Below, piece after piece: positions 36,496 to 63,225 of a stretch of 64,000 bases of DNA (the stretch's first letter is position 1; the number at the start of each line of letters is the position of its first letter). The notes under the pieces were generated by a model, which saw only the letters and a program-made list of their open reading frames with translations, was not told where the DNA came from and searched no databases. Location of the stretch: the NCBI RefSeq assembly GCF_958979055.1, contig NC_084894.1, positions 27,289,616 to 27,353,615 on the forward strand, in the 5' to 3' direction. The stretch comes from Alnus glutinosa (Eukaryota; Streptophyta; Magnoliopsida; Fagales; Betulaceae). A program made the translations under genes and the position numbers.

Positions 36496-37159
36496 GCAAA
36501 GCTTAATACCCCATTTCACATTCTTATACACAGAATCACATTTTATTTAGATCCTAAGATAGACATCAGGAGTGTTTGAAGACTACCCATGAAAACCTAT
36601 GCTAGCCCATTCAAGTTTACTTAGATCCTAACCTTAACATACAAAGTAGTACAGCCCAACACCAGTGCAATACGTGTTCTAGCAATTAGATATGCCAAAA
36701 TTATAGCAGACAACATAATGAACACAATTCTAACCCAAATCACAAGCATAAAACTATAACAGCCTTGCGCAAACTGCACCACGAACATAGCAGACACGGG
36801 CTTTCTGTATTCTAATTCTTTTTCCAGTTCATGCCCATAATAGAAACACCCAGTTGCATCAATATAAGACAATCGCATTCAAACAATCAGATATTCAATC
36901 AATCGCATTCACAGAAACAATACCCATCAAACCCAAAGATGATAGATTAACTTGACCAATTCAGTAGATTCACATTATCCACATCTCATAAAACAAAATT
37001 AAACGCTCAAAACAGTGAAATAACTAAGCAAAACGCTACCAAATGTTTCAAAAGCGGACCTAAACGATCTAAGTAACAAAACATAGACGGCAGCCATAAC
37101 CGAGTAAGACCCAGAGACGACGTCGTAAGAGCTCGATCGAGCCCACTGCTGCTCTGCTT
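36496..37159 (-). other. eL41 3' UTR and convergent spacer
   Basis: Read on the minus strand this is the sequence following the eL41 stop. The first 150-200 bases are probably its 3' UTR. Long antisense open frames in it are out of frame with the 25-codon gene. Confidence 0.45.
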
Positions 37160-37328
37160 CTACTTGGATCTCTGCCTCATCTTTCGGCGCTTCCTCTTCA
37201 GCCTCCTCATCCTCTTCTTCTTCCACTGCAAAAAAAATAGAATTCCCATTGTGATCAAGCGCTGTGAAAATCATTGTAACCAATAAAGAGACTCTAACTG
37301 TTGATTTTTTCTCTACCTTGGCTCGCAT
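37160..37328 (-). CDS. RPL41: 60S ribosomal protein eL41 (RPL41), intron-split
   Basis: This is a 25-residue, extremely basic protein of the large ribosomal subunit, among the smallest eukaryotic proteins; it forms one helix near the subunit bridge. On the minus strand exon 1 is 37328-37317 (ATGCGAGCCAAG, MRAK). The intron runs 37316-37226 with GT-AG ends. Exon 2 is 37225-37160, starting WKKKRMRRLK and ending MRQRSK before a TAG stop. Seventeen of 25 residues are Lys or Arg, as in the family. It is too short for an ordinary open-frame search, and reading straight through the donor gives a misleading 109-codon frame. Upstream motifs (telo-boxes, TGGGCC) fit a ribosomal protein gene. It converges on the CHUP1-like gene. 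Confidence 0.93.
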
Positions 37329-37346
37329 GGTGGTAAAGTGAGAGAT

Positions 37347-37473
37347 AAACCCTAGCCTCCTTCGATCGGGTCGAAACTCTGCACAGGCGCGGAAAAACGA
37401 AGGTAGCTTTACACGAATGAATTGATGGTGGCTTTACGTTATTTATGTGCAAACCCTACGATTTAACTGGGCC
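37347..37473 (-). promoter_or_regulatory. eL41 promoter: telo-boxes and a site II motif
   Basis: AAACCCTAG (37347-37355), AAACCCTAC (37451-37459) and TGGGCC (37468-37473), given on the + strand, lie 19-145 bases upstream of the minus-strand ATG. The combination of telo-box and TGGGCC site II is characteristic of plant ribosomal protein gene promoters. The exact transcription start is not visible. Confidence 0.5.
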
Positions 37474-37644
37474 GGGTACTGAAACGGAGCGCAATTGGAG
37501 GTGTGATCCACGTGAATCGGGCTTCAATGGATTTTAAACCAATGCCTGGCCACCATGGTTAACGAGCCCATAAGGATCTCCGCTTCTTCTTTTTTCATGT
37601 TTTTTTTTTTTTTTTCATTACAGTTTTAATTTATGCTATCTTTC

Positions 37645-38215
37645 TTTTGGCGCAAAATGTTTCGTGCAATTATTTTCGGCATTTTTGGGTGTTTGGTGGG
37701 GTCAAAAATTATGATCAACAGAAATCATTTTTAACTTGACCATAAAAACCTCTTTAATTTTTGAAAAACGATTTACAGTTTTAAGGATTTAAACTATTCA
37801 TTTTTGCACACACGTTTATGATAATTCACTATCGCCAGACATTAAAATTTGTTGGTAACCCGACTCTTCTACCAATGATCCTCGAATTTTGGTATCCGAT
37901 TGCCAGAATCTGGCGACACTAGCTGGATTCCGGAGATGATTGCCGAAATTCGACACCCGTGTCGGAATCTGGAGACGTCGTCGAATTCTAGTCGTATTGT
38001 CCGGATTCCGGTTGTATTGGTCATATTCTAGCCAATTTTGGCCGGAATTTGACAGCGGTTGTCGAATTCAGTTTTTACGCCATTTGTGATTTTTTCGTAT
38101 AAGCTAAATGCTGAAAATTATTTTTAAGAAAATTATTTTTTCTGATAAATGATTTCGTTGCAAATATTTTACGATGGAAAACATTTTATGTCGAAACAAA
38201 CTGAGCATTAAAGAA
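37645..38215. mobile_element. Foldback-type element E with degenerate GGAATTC-rich core
   Basis: The left end GCGCAAAATGTTTCGTGCAA and the right end (complement of TTTTACGATGGAAAACATTTTA) are loosely inverted. The core at about 37850-38070 is a chain of degenerate units of the type CCGGAATCTGGCGACACTAG / GTCGAATTCTAGTC. It is non-coding. A comparable pair of ends brackets the LINE in F2KP intron 8. Confidence 0.4.
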
Positions 38216-38281
38216 AATTATTGAATTAATATTTCGAGTTTTTTCGGATCAAACAACAATTCTATAGTCCATATTAAATTA

Positions 38282-38464
38282 TGAGAAATACTATAAGGAG
38301 GGCCCATGTATTTTTTTTGTCCTCATAAAACTGATATGGCTTATAAAATCACCATCGAATTAAAATCTAATAGTGATTTATCACACATCTAATGGTAATT
38401 TTAAAAGCCACATCAATTTTAGAAGAATTCAAAGATAACATGAGTCCTCCTTATAGTATTACTC
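38282..38464. mobile_element. hAT-like MITE with 8-bp target duplication
   Basis: Terminal inverted repeats are TGAGAAATACTATAAGGAGG (left) and CCTCCTTATAGTATTACTC (right). The element is flanked by identical TTAAATTA at 38274-38281 and 38465-38472. The 183-bp length, the lack of coding and the 8-bp duplication fit a non-autonomous hAT-type element. Confidence 0.65.
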
Positions 38465-38705
38465 TTAAATTACATACATTTAATTATGTACATATTTTCA
38501 AATGATGAATATATTGTTATGTCATTTAAAATTTTATAATTACGTGGCATCGTGTACATCGTTAAATATAACAAAACAAAATTTAGACCGTAAATTAATT
38601 TATCTTCATCATGAAATTAAGTGGACCATATTCCAGTTTTCACCATATTTCAAATCAATTCTTACAATTTTAAATTGTTTCTATTAAAGACATGAGTTTT
38701 ATTTA

Positions 38706-38992
38706 AAGTGTGTTTGGTATTGCGATTTCGTAAACAAAAAAGTATAATTTAAATCAAATTTCATAAAATGAATTGTTCGAAATTATGATTTGTAAACACA
38801 TAAAATATGTTCTTTCAAATTGCAAACAATGTGCGAATGTTTGAAAACGTATAATTTTAAAAGCTAAATTACGATTTTAAAGGCCAAATTGTAATTTTGT
38901 CAAATGTTTAACTGCATTTTTAAAAATTAAGTTTTCAAATCGAAATTTTTTAAAAACGCACTGTTTAAAATCGCAAACTCAAATGGACTATT
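38706..38992. mobile_element. MITE family A, copy 3
   Basis: It starts GTGTGTTTGGTATTGCGATTT and ends AAAATCGCAAACTCAAATGG, clear terminal inverted repeats of about 20 bases. The inside resembles the copies at 13395 and 28718. Confidence 0.6.
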
Positions 38993-39441
38993 AGAGCATC
39001 TCCAACAATGTTATATAAAATACCAAATTAAAAAGTGTAATTTTACTTTAGCTACTACCTTTTCTATACACAATCAAGCAATTCTTTATTCTCTTATCTA
39101 CTTTTTTTAAAAAAATATATATATTATTTTTAATTATTTATTTATTATATTCTTACCAATACTCATATTTTAAAACTTAATAAGAATTTTAGTCTTCCTT
39201 TTAACATTACTCATAAATTACACATATAGATACAACCTTAGAGTAACATCGCAGTTTGGGTTGCCCACCATAAGCAGCTGCATGTGCTACATTAGTAATC
39301 AATCATTGGATTTGGAGTTGGAGTTGTAATGTATCTCTTTCGCAAGAAAAAAAAAATGATTATAATAGTTTTAATAATATAAAAAATTAATTCAAGAAAA
39401 AACCAACCCACAATCACTTAAGACCCACAGCTACACACATT
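38993..39441. other. AT-rich spacer
   Basis: No gene or repeat that I can define. Confidence 0.3.
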
Positions 39442-39793
39442 TGGATCCTATCCGGTTCAAATGAATTTAAAGGAATTCAGTTAGTATTATTTGAGAGGTA
39501 AAATTGTCTATAAAAATATGAAAATACAATTTTACCCCTAAAAAAAAACTAATTGAATCCCTCCGGTTCATTTGAATTGGAAAGGATTTTTGTCCCTGCT
39601 ACACGGACAACAGGACAAGGATCCTCTCCAAGTAGCTCGGACAATGATCATTTCCAACTCAAATAAACTAGAGAGCATAGAGTTAGTTTTATTTTAAGGG
39701 TAAAGTTGTATTTTTCATATTTTTGTTGACAGCTATACCCTTCAAATAAAACTAACCGTATGCTCTTCGGTTCAAATGAACCGGAGAGGATCC
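39442..39793. mobile_element. Twin adjacent foldbacks of one family
   Basis: Foldback 1 (39442-39590) begins GGATCCTATCCGGTTCAAATG and closes with the complement (CTCCGGTTCATTTGAATTGG, AAAGGATT). Foldback 2 (39618-39793) begins GGATCCTCTCC and closes CGGTTCAAATGAACCGGAGA, GGATCC. Both have GGTAAARTTGTA / TACAATTTTACC inner arms, so they are two members of the same element family, side by side. Confidence 0.55.
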
Positions 39794-41223
39794 GAGTAAT
39801 TTTTTCTTACCTTTTTTTGGTTTTTTTTTATAAATGATATTTTTTGTTATTTTGAGGGCGGGAGGGAGAAGACTTCAACCAATAGTAGATGAGTAGGCTA
39901 GAATAATCAAATTAGAAAATTAGAAAACTTGGCGTGAATATAGTTTTACATGAATGTCACATTCAGAAGACGTGGCGGACAATGACAGGTAGGCATGGCA
40001 TTTGGGAAAAAGTAGGTGATCCTATTCCTCATCACCAACCCTATCCCTAACGTAGTGGCGAAACAAACGGTCGAATGCGCAACACACAAGAGAATTCCAC
40101 GTGTTCACTAGAAAAAGCTTATTCAGACTTATTTTTATTTTACACAGGCAAGCGAAAAGCCAAAGAGCCATTAACATCAACAGAGAATCCCAAATGTTTT
40201 TTTGGATATTGACGGCGATCTCAATTTAGTCCATAAATTTTATGCTATAATTTGAATATAAGATTCTCGATAAATCAATTATTTTGTTAAAATTTAATAG
40301 ATTTAATTTCTTGTATGCATATGATTTATACTATATTATTTATCAATAATTGGTTTATAACAGTATTAACTTCCACTTATGGGATGCAATCTTGTGATTT
40401 TTGACTCAAATTTATTGAGAATTTTGATTTTGATGCTACCTTAAATTATTATTTATTTTATAAAATAATAAATTTAATTATTTAAACAATATTTTAATAA
40501 AAATGATGGGGGTATGAGTTAATAATAGGAAAAATTACATAATTAATCCCTATGGTTGGTCTAAATTACAAATCGTTTCCTCTTGTATTAAAATTAATTC
40601 AGGCATCTATGTGATTGGCTTAATTTACAAATCGCTTCTTAGAGTCAAATTTTGTTAAAAATTTTAATAAATTCTGTTAGGCGCCACATCAACGCGGCAA
40701 CGCCAATAAGATGACGACACGTGTCAATCATAATAAAAAAAGGTAATTGTCTAATAAATCTCTGAATCAACGCTTGATTTGAAATCAGTCCCTCACTGTT
40801 TAAAAATTAATTTTTACTGCTTAAGTTTGTTGCGGATTTGACATTAGTAATTTCATGTGTTGACTTAAAAATTTATTAGACACTTACCCATAAATAAATA
40901 TAATTCTATTAGAAATATGCCACCGTTAGAGGTGGTCGGGGTGGCCACGTCTCACCCTAGAGGTGGCCGGGGGTGGCGTGTGTTAATATATTTTTAAATT
41001 TGAAAACAAAAAATACTTGTCATCGTAATATCGGCCAATAAATAATATATAAATCTCCAAAATTTTATCATCGTTATTTTATCTGTTTTCATCTCCATCT
41101 CTCAATCTCTGTCTCTCTACCCCCTATCCAAATACCAAAAGAAACAAAAGAACTCAGAATACATATATCTTAGTCAGTCCCTTTGCTTTAAAGCATAGGG
41201 GAGAGCAATCGAAAACAAGAGCA
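39794..41223. other. Spacer and F2KP 5' flank
   Basis: AT-rich spacer with a G-rich island at about 40905-40985 (GGTGGTCGGGGTGGCC, GGCCGGGGGTGGCG) and a local repeat of the phrase ATTTACAAATCG / AAATTACAAATCG (40562-40634). From about 41080 a pyrimidine-rich leader leads to the F2KP ATG. Confidence 0.35.
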
Positions 41224-57292
<16,069 letters not shown>

Positions 57293-57635
57293 ATAAGTTT
57301 ACAAGAACTTTTAGTTTTTAAGTTTGTAACTCAAAACTGTTGAGGCAAATTTGCATTTGCATTCTTTTAATCATCATTCGTTAACAAGATGTAACATTAG
57401 CATAAAGAGACTTTGCATTATTATTTCAATAATCATTAATGGGAAATGACTTAATTTTTCATCTCTGCATGAAATAAGTAGGTTATGTTGGTTAATTTAT
57501 TTTGAGATGGGTATTTTGTTTTTGGTTTGAAAAAGTGTTTTTTGATATGATATAAAGGTGAAATTGTTTTTGTATTTTGAGTTGTTTATTAACGTGTTTG
57601 TCTTTAGAACATAAAACAAAGAATAGCAGGACTGG
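57293..57635 (+). other. F2KP 3' UTR and flank
   Basis: Non-coding sequence following the F2KP stop. No clear polyadenylation signal was picked out. Confidence 0.4.
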
Positions 57636-57925
57636 GTCTAGCAATATTTGACACAACCCGCGAACCCTGGAACTTAACACGAAATTAGCAGATTAAGGTT
57701 GAGGAGATGACTTGTTTAATTAAATGGGTTGAGTTATGATTGAGCTATACTCTAATACTCATATCTTGACACAATCTTAATTCGACACACGACGAAACAT
57801 AAGGATACAAATATAACATGAAATTAACGGGTTAGGATTGATGAATTGACCCGTTTAATTAACAAGATTGAATTAAGGTTGATTTAAGTAGTTTTATATT
57901 TATATTTTGACAGAATTTGAATGTT
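57636..57925 (+). repeat. Dispersed repeat family B, copies 6 and 7
   Basis: Two head-to-tail passes of the family: ACACAACCCGCGAACCC, AAATTAGCAGATTAAGG, GACTTGTTTAATTAAATGGG, then AACATGAAATTAACGGGTTA, GACCCGTTTAATTAACAAG. Confidence 0.6.
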
Positions 57926-58980
57926 ACAATTGTGACCCTTAAGCGGGGAGTTCATTATAAAGAGTGCCCTCTATTCATTCATTGTAGGCTTTTTTCTTTT
58001 TTTGGGGTGCGTAGGGTTCTCCACAACCAAGAAGTTTTTGGATTTTGGATATAGATTGTGTGCCTATGACTGAATCTAAGGTCTGTCATAAGTCTGGTAC
58101 ATTGATCATGAGATGGGTCGGAGGTCACGACTCACGAGCCTATAATGAAGGCTAGAGTTTGATAATTTGCCTAAAACTTGCAGCAAAAAGAGGTGGAAGC
58201 TAACTCTAGTAGCAGCAGATCACGGCTGTAGAGTCAAAAGAAGACCTTGTCTGGGTACTGGTTAGATTCACAAGGTACCCCTGATGATCCCTGATCCAAT
58301 ATAGACATATAACTCGAGTGGGTCCCCCGTCAACCCTGCAAGTCTACCACACAAGAAAATACCAAAAACTAGTCAAGGAAACATGGACCCGGAAAAGGTC
58401 TGAAAAAATGGGCCTAAGTGACGATACTCTGTAATTATCTGTTCTGACTGGTTAACAATCAGACAGAGAATCTCTTAATAAGGATCTACAATAATTATCT
58501 CTTCAAATTATTAGTTATTTAGATAAGTATTAAGTAATGGAAGATCTTATACGAGACCTACTGGTTTAAATAAATTTTGAATTGTTTGACCATCTATTCA
58601 AATTATTTGTTCGAATCCGGATCGTCTATAATTATTTGTTCGAATTGTAAATGAGTCGGATAAATAATTATAAAAAATCACTTGTAAAATTTCCCTAATC
58701 AAATAAAAATGAAATTAAATCTCATAAATGATTTCTAACAATTCCACCATTGAAAGTCAATTATTACTTTAATACTAATCCACCACCTTCTCTTTGGTCT
58801 TGTGAACCGTACCACCCCCACAGTAAACAAATATATATGAAACACAGCATGAATCAAATAACCCCCCACCCACCCTCTGCTGCCGTCGCCTTCACGAGTC
58901 GTCCATTTCTGCCCCTTTCTCTCCTCTCCCGTGCATATGAGTCTCATTATCTCCTTGAATAAAGGGATTCCTTTGACTTC
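57926..58980. other. Spacer upstream of the ATL gene
   Basis: No gene recognised. An antisense frame of 127 codons (58735-59118) crosses the GA repeat and has no supporting features. Confidence 0.3.
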
Positions 58981-59009
58981 AAAGTACCCCCCACACACAC
59001 TCACATACA

Positions 59010-59028
59010 TGAGAGAGAGAGAGAGAGG

Positions 59029-59067
<39 letters not shown>
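59010..59067 (+). repeat. GA microsatellite
   Basis: A GA run with one GGGG interruption, ending about 160 bases before the ATL start codon. It may overlap the leader or core promoter; GA/CT tracts are common there in plants. Confidence 0.9.
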
Positions 59068-59072
<5 letters not shown>

Positions 59073-59224
59073 TGCTAACAGTACACGCATATGTATAGTG
59101 GGATCCCAATTCCCCCATTGTTTAATCCTTAACAACGACTGTATTTTCACGTAAACGTTTTCTCTTACGCGCTACGCTATAGAAAAGGAAGAAGGAGATT
59201 CCATTGGTTGGACATCTTCTCACA

Positions 59225-59974
59225 ATGAGCCACTTCGTCCAGACCATGTTCTCCCATGACGGCAACATCATGTTCGTCGCCGTAATATCTCTACTCGTCG
59301 TAATCCTCTTCGTCTTGCTTCTCCACATCTGCGCGAACTGGTTCTTGGCGCAAGCCCAGCAACGGAGGCGACGCTCCATTACCGTCTCGCACGTGCTCCG
59401 GCCCACTCGCTTCCGCCATTTCCATACATTCACCATCGACGACGCCTCTCTTTCCAACTCTCCCACGAAAGGCCTCGACCCGTCCGCCATCGCCACGATC
59501 CCTCTGTTCGTGTACAGCTCGGAGGAGCACAAGCATGGGCAGTCGGAGTGCGTCGTTTGCTTGAGCCCGTTCGAGGAAAACGAGATAGGGAGGGAGTTGC
59601 CCAAGTGCCGCCACGTGTTTCACGTGGAGTGCATCGACGTGTGGTTGAGTTTGCATTCCAACTGCCCCATTTGCAGAGCTCCGGCGGTGTCTGAGGCTAA
59701 CGTTGACGGGACGACGACTTCTTCAACTGCGGATTCTTCCGAGTTGGGTTTGATCGGTGATGGGGATTCTGCATTGGAGGTTGTGATTGATATCCATGAG
59801 ACTACTGATCATGATCAGAATGTAGTGGCCATGGCGGCAGCTGGCGATTCTGTATCGGTATCTTCGCCATCTTCGTCGCTGGGTTGTTCGTTGAAGAGGA
59901 TGCTGAGCAGGAATAGATCAGAACGCAAGGTCTTCCCGTCGTCGAATGCGAATGAAGCGGATGCTCATGCTTGA
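59225..59974 (+). CDS. ATL-family RING-H2 E3 ubiquitin ligase
   Basis: This is a 249-residue membrane-anchored RING-H2 protein of the plant ATL family, predicted to transfer ubiquitin from an E2 to unknown targets. It is intronless, as is usual for ATLs. A single hydrophobic span covers about residues 15-38. A basic patch (QQRRRR) follows. The family GLD motif reads GLDPSAIATIPLF at 83-95. The RING-H2 ligands are Cys109, Cys112, Cys128, His130, His133, Cys136, Cys147 and Cys150, with the ATL-typical Pro before the third Cys (LPKC) and Trp140 (DVWL). The C-terminal 95 residues are Ser/Asp-rich and variable. The ATG at 59225 is used; an upstream in-frame extension starts with non-ATG codons. 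A GA repeat follows at the stop codon. Confidence 0.93.
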   Translation: MSHFVQTMFSHDGNIMFVAVISLLVVILFVLLLHICANWFLAQAQQRRRRSITVSHVLRPTRFRHFHTFTIDDASLSNSPTKGLDPSAIATIPLFVYSSEEHKHGQSECVVCLSPFEENEIGRELPKCRHVFHVECIDVWLSLHSNCPICRAPAVSEANVDGTTTSSTADSSELGLIGDGDSALEVVIDIHETTDHDQNVVAMAAAGDSVSVSSPSSSLGCSLKRMLSRNRSERKVFPSSNANEADAHA

Positions 59975-59996
59975 GAGAGAGAGAGAGAGAGAGAGA
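59973..59996 (+). repeat. GA microsatellite at the ATL stop codon
   Basis: About 11 GA units begin immediately at the TGA stop and run into the 3' UTR. Confidence 0.85.
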
Positions 59997-60679
59997 TCAC
60001 TGTGAATGTCGATACCTAGCTCCTGTTGTTGTATAGCTTTCATGGCAAATTGTCATCTTTTTGTTAGAGTTTTGTGATTGGGCCTGTTGATACTACCTGC
60101 GTGGAACGTCGATCTATTTTGGTTGGTTCTAATAGTACTGAGATTGATCGTATGCTTGTGTTCCTGTTCCTAATCACTAGTTCTCATTTGTTTGACTGAA
60201 TGATGTTGTTTCATGTTTGGGATTTAGTTTAGCCTTAGGTGTTGTAAACAAAAACATATGCAGTGTAGTTTTTTCTAACGTCCTAAATTCAATTTCAGCC
60301 CCTAACCCAAATCCATTGTTTAGGAGCTAATTTGGTATTTGCTGAGATTAATTAGATATTACTATTGGCTGTTCAAATTTCATGCAATTCAAGTAGCAAG
60401 AGGAGATTATAAGACTTACTCAGTTTCGGATAGGTGAGTTTCATATCTTAAGTTGTTCGGGATAAGTAAGCCTTATAGTACAACTCGAATGATAGGGATA
60501 ACCTATAGTACAACTCGAATTGTATGCAATTCAATTGCAAGACTCTTGTATATACTTTCTTTTATCTGTATGTTTAACTTGTAATTTAAATTAATGGTAC
60601 CAAAAAAAAAAAAAGGAGTGTGATATACACAAGAATTGTGTCAATAACATTCTTTATAAGTAGAATAATGTTAAAAATT
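59997..60679 (+). other. ATL 3' flank and small tandem repeat
   Basis: The 3' UTR is followed by AT-rich spacer. Between 60474 and 60524 the phrase TATAGTACAACTCGAAT occurs twice with a 31-base period. Related phrases ATGCAATTCAA lie at 60381 and 60523. Confidence 0.4.
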
Positions 60680-61245
60680 ATTGTTGAGACAGATTTCGAT
60701 AAGTGACGTATCGATCAGTAATTCACCGACGTGCTCCTTCTTCTTAACTTGCAAACAAAGGCTGCGTCGGGGGGTGCCGACAATGCCGCTCCGATGTTTA
60801 AGTAAGCGTATTGTTTAGAAATAAATGCACAGAGTAATGTCAAGGAGATAATCAGTGTACCTTAATATTTGAGGGGACCTTGGTATTTATAGAGATTGAG
60901 GAGCAGTTGAGATTATTTCCTGCATACGCGGGAATTGATAGTTGAAGAAGACGTGGCTTCGGGCGCACAGATATTTCAGGTTCCACGACCGCTTATCTCG
61001 GGCGCACGATCTCATATGGGCAACATGTCATTGGTAAAGCTCCAGGCGTATAATCTTGTTTTGTATCGTGCGTCGTGTCCCTTAGATCCCGAATACTCTC
61101 GAAATATACGCGGACATAGGTGCCACTGGGTGCCCGGGTCGGGTAGTCGGGTCGATTGTACAGGTCGGACCCTAATGATCTTGACGAGCTCGAATAGATT
61201 AATTTCTCTTGAACCGTTTTGACCTGGTCATGTGGACAATAAATA
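60680..61245 (-). mobile_element. Probable solo Gypsy-type LTR
   Basis: This is a GC-richer island. Read on the minus strand it contains TATAAATACCAAGGTCCCC (around 60880-60900), then ACTTAAACATCGGAGCGGCA and GAAGAAGGAGCACGTCGGTG, phrases typical of plant Gypsy LTR R/U5 regions. No second LTR, gag or pol lies nearby, so it is a solo LTR or a fragment. Edges are approximate. Confidence 0.5.
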
Positions 61246-62995
61246 CAAGAGAGTTCACACGAAACTCATCTAATCGGAATTGGATTGAACTGTCCCACAC
61301 CTATTCGAACAAAATAAGCCTAGTTAAAAGCCTGCTCATTTTTATCGTATAAGTATTTATCAATCAAAATTAGTAGCATGATTGTACCCATTCAGCGGGG
61401 TGGTATATATTGGATATACAGTGAAGATGATTTTGTAACACGAAAAGGTGGACCAAACTAGGTTGAGTGGGACAAGCGAAGTCGGGACAGTGGGGAGAGA
61501 AGGACAAAAGCAGCCTGTACAGCCTTCCATGTTTTGTGGTCACTGGTCAGAGTGTTTTATAATTAAGCCTTTGCATCAATCATGTGAAGGAGAATGGTCA
61601 AACTACTGCTGCAATCCTGGACTTTCCTCTTACATTTAATTAAGGGTCCTTGTCTGGATCTCCGGCCCTTTCTTCAATTTTTCAATAAAGATATAGAGAA
61701 ATGGTCCCCATTAGTCATTTCTGTGGAAAACAGAGATTGGTATAATTAATTAAAATGAGTTCAAAATTATATATATATTGGAAAAGCATGAAAAAAAAGG
61801 GGTCTTCTGTTCAGAAATAAAATGTTTCAAATGTTTCTGAAAATTCTTTTTCTTATTGGATCATTTGTATCTATATGTATTAAGATCTTGATTCATAGAT
61901 CTCTCGGTTCGAAAAATAAAAATACGAGGATGGAATCATTTCTTTGGCTCTTTTTCGATCAAAATATTTTATTCGTTTAAATGAAAAATATAATGAATCA
62001 TGAAATTAAATATATGTAAAAATTAAATGGATTGTTACAAATGGATTAGGATTCTTTATAATTTTAAAGTAATTATAAATTTTCAAATTACGAAATTTAA
62101 ACCGTCTGCAAGCATCGAAAGTATCACATATTAAAAATGTAGCATGTTATTGAAGCAGATAAAAAGAATTTTAAAAAAGACGTTTTTTATTTGAAAAATT
62201 AGAAGTCCTTTTTGCTCAAAGTTTTTTTTACAACATAAAGAGCAAGAATCTGATGAAATTAAAATATACTTAATTCTCAACTGTAATATACTACAATTTT
62301 AATAGGTGACGTTTGCTAGTCGTTTCGATGCCTTAAAATGCTTAAATTCTATAATTTGATAATCTACAATTTTTTTAAATTTTTTTTCAAATTAGGTTAG
62401 AGGACAATCCACTCTATTAGACTGATATTTATCTTGAAAAATATTATTTCAATGATATATAATTTAATTTAATAAACTGAATTTTTGGAAGAAAAACTTA
62501 TTTCCTATATTATTAGTACGAGGGCTGATCGGTAGACGGTAGACATATGAGGTAAGATCCATCTGGTAAGTCTTATCACATGAATCCCATTTCATATGTA
62601 TATAGACTTACACAATAATTATGCTAACAGTTGTACAGTAATCTTTCCTCTATTACTACTCCCATCCTAGCCGATGAAAAATGTCAGTATCGTGTTTGGA
62701 TACGGCCTACGTACGGGCAAGTTAAGAAGCCTCCCAAATGCCAATCTTTATTTAATATTTAGCCATAGAGTGGGCCTTCAGCACGTGAATTGAAAGACAA
62801 GACTTGGGGATACAATCATACAAGGACAAATACACTACTATTATCCAACTCTTCATTTATTACCAAATTAATTCTGTTTAATTGGGCCATACCACACTTC
62901 ACATGTGAGAATTGTGCTAAAAATGTTTGACATATTATAATTTATTTATTTTAATAAATTATCTTTTCGCATTTTTTTTAAACATTTTCCATAGG
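61246..62995. other. AT-rich spacer
   Basis: No gene or RNA recognised. A short open frame at 61448-61639 starts with GTG and lacks any family resemblance. Confidence 0.3.
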
Positions 62996-63225
62996 CTTGA
63001 CAATTTTGACACGACCCACGAATCCGACACGAATATATAGGGTTTGGGTTTATGCTATAACCCGTTTATGACCCGTTAATGACACGTTTATGACCCACCA
63101 ACCTGTTTATGACACGTTTATGACCTATCGATCCGTTTATAACACATTTATAATGCGATAATTACATATTTTTTATTAAATTAGCTAAATGGGTTGACAC
63201 GACAACCCGAATTGCCAAGCTTAAT
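62996..63225 (+). repeat. Dispersed repeat family B-like, tandem core
   Basis: It opens TTGACAATTTTGACACGACC and ends GACACGACAACCCGAATTGC. In between, short units of the type CGTTTATGACCCGTTAATGA / ACACGTTTATGACC are repeated about six times (63060-63160). The outer ends match family B; the core differs. Confidence 0.5.

Noticed and set aside
36999-37328. 109-codon minus-strand frame starting MRAKVEKK
   Set aside because: It shares the eL41 start codon but reads through the intron and continues in the wrong frame; the spliced 25-residue eL41 explains the sequence.
59122-59656. Antisense frames of 160 and 121 codons opposite the RING gene
   Set aside because: They are shadows of the GC-rich intronless ATL coding region.
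61448-61639. 63-codon open frame after the solo LTR
   Set aside because: It begins with GTG rather than ATG, has no family match and no promoter context.
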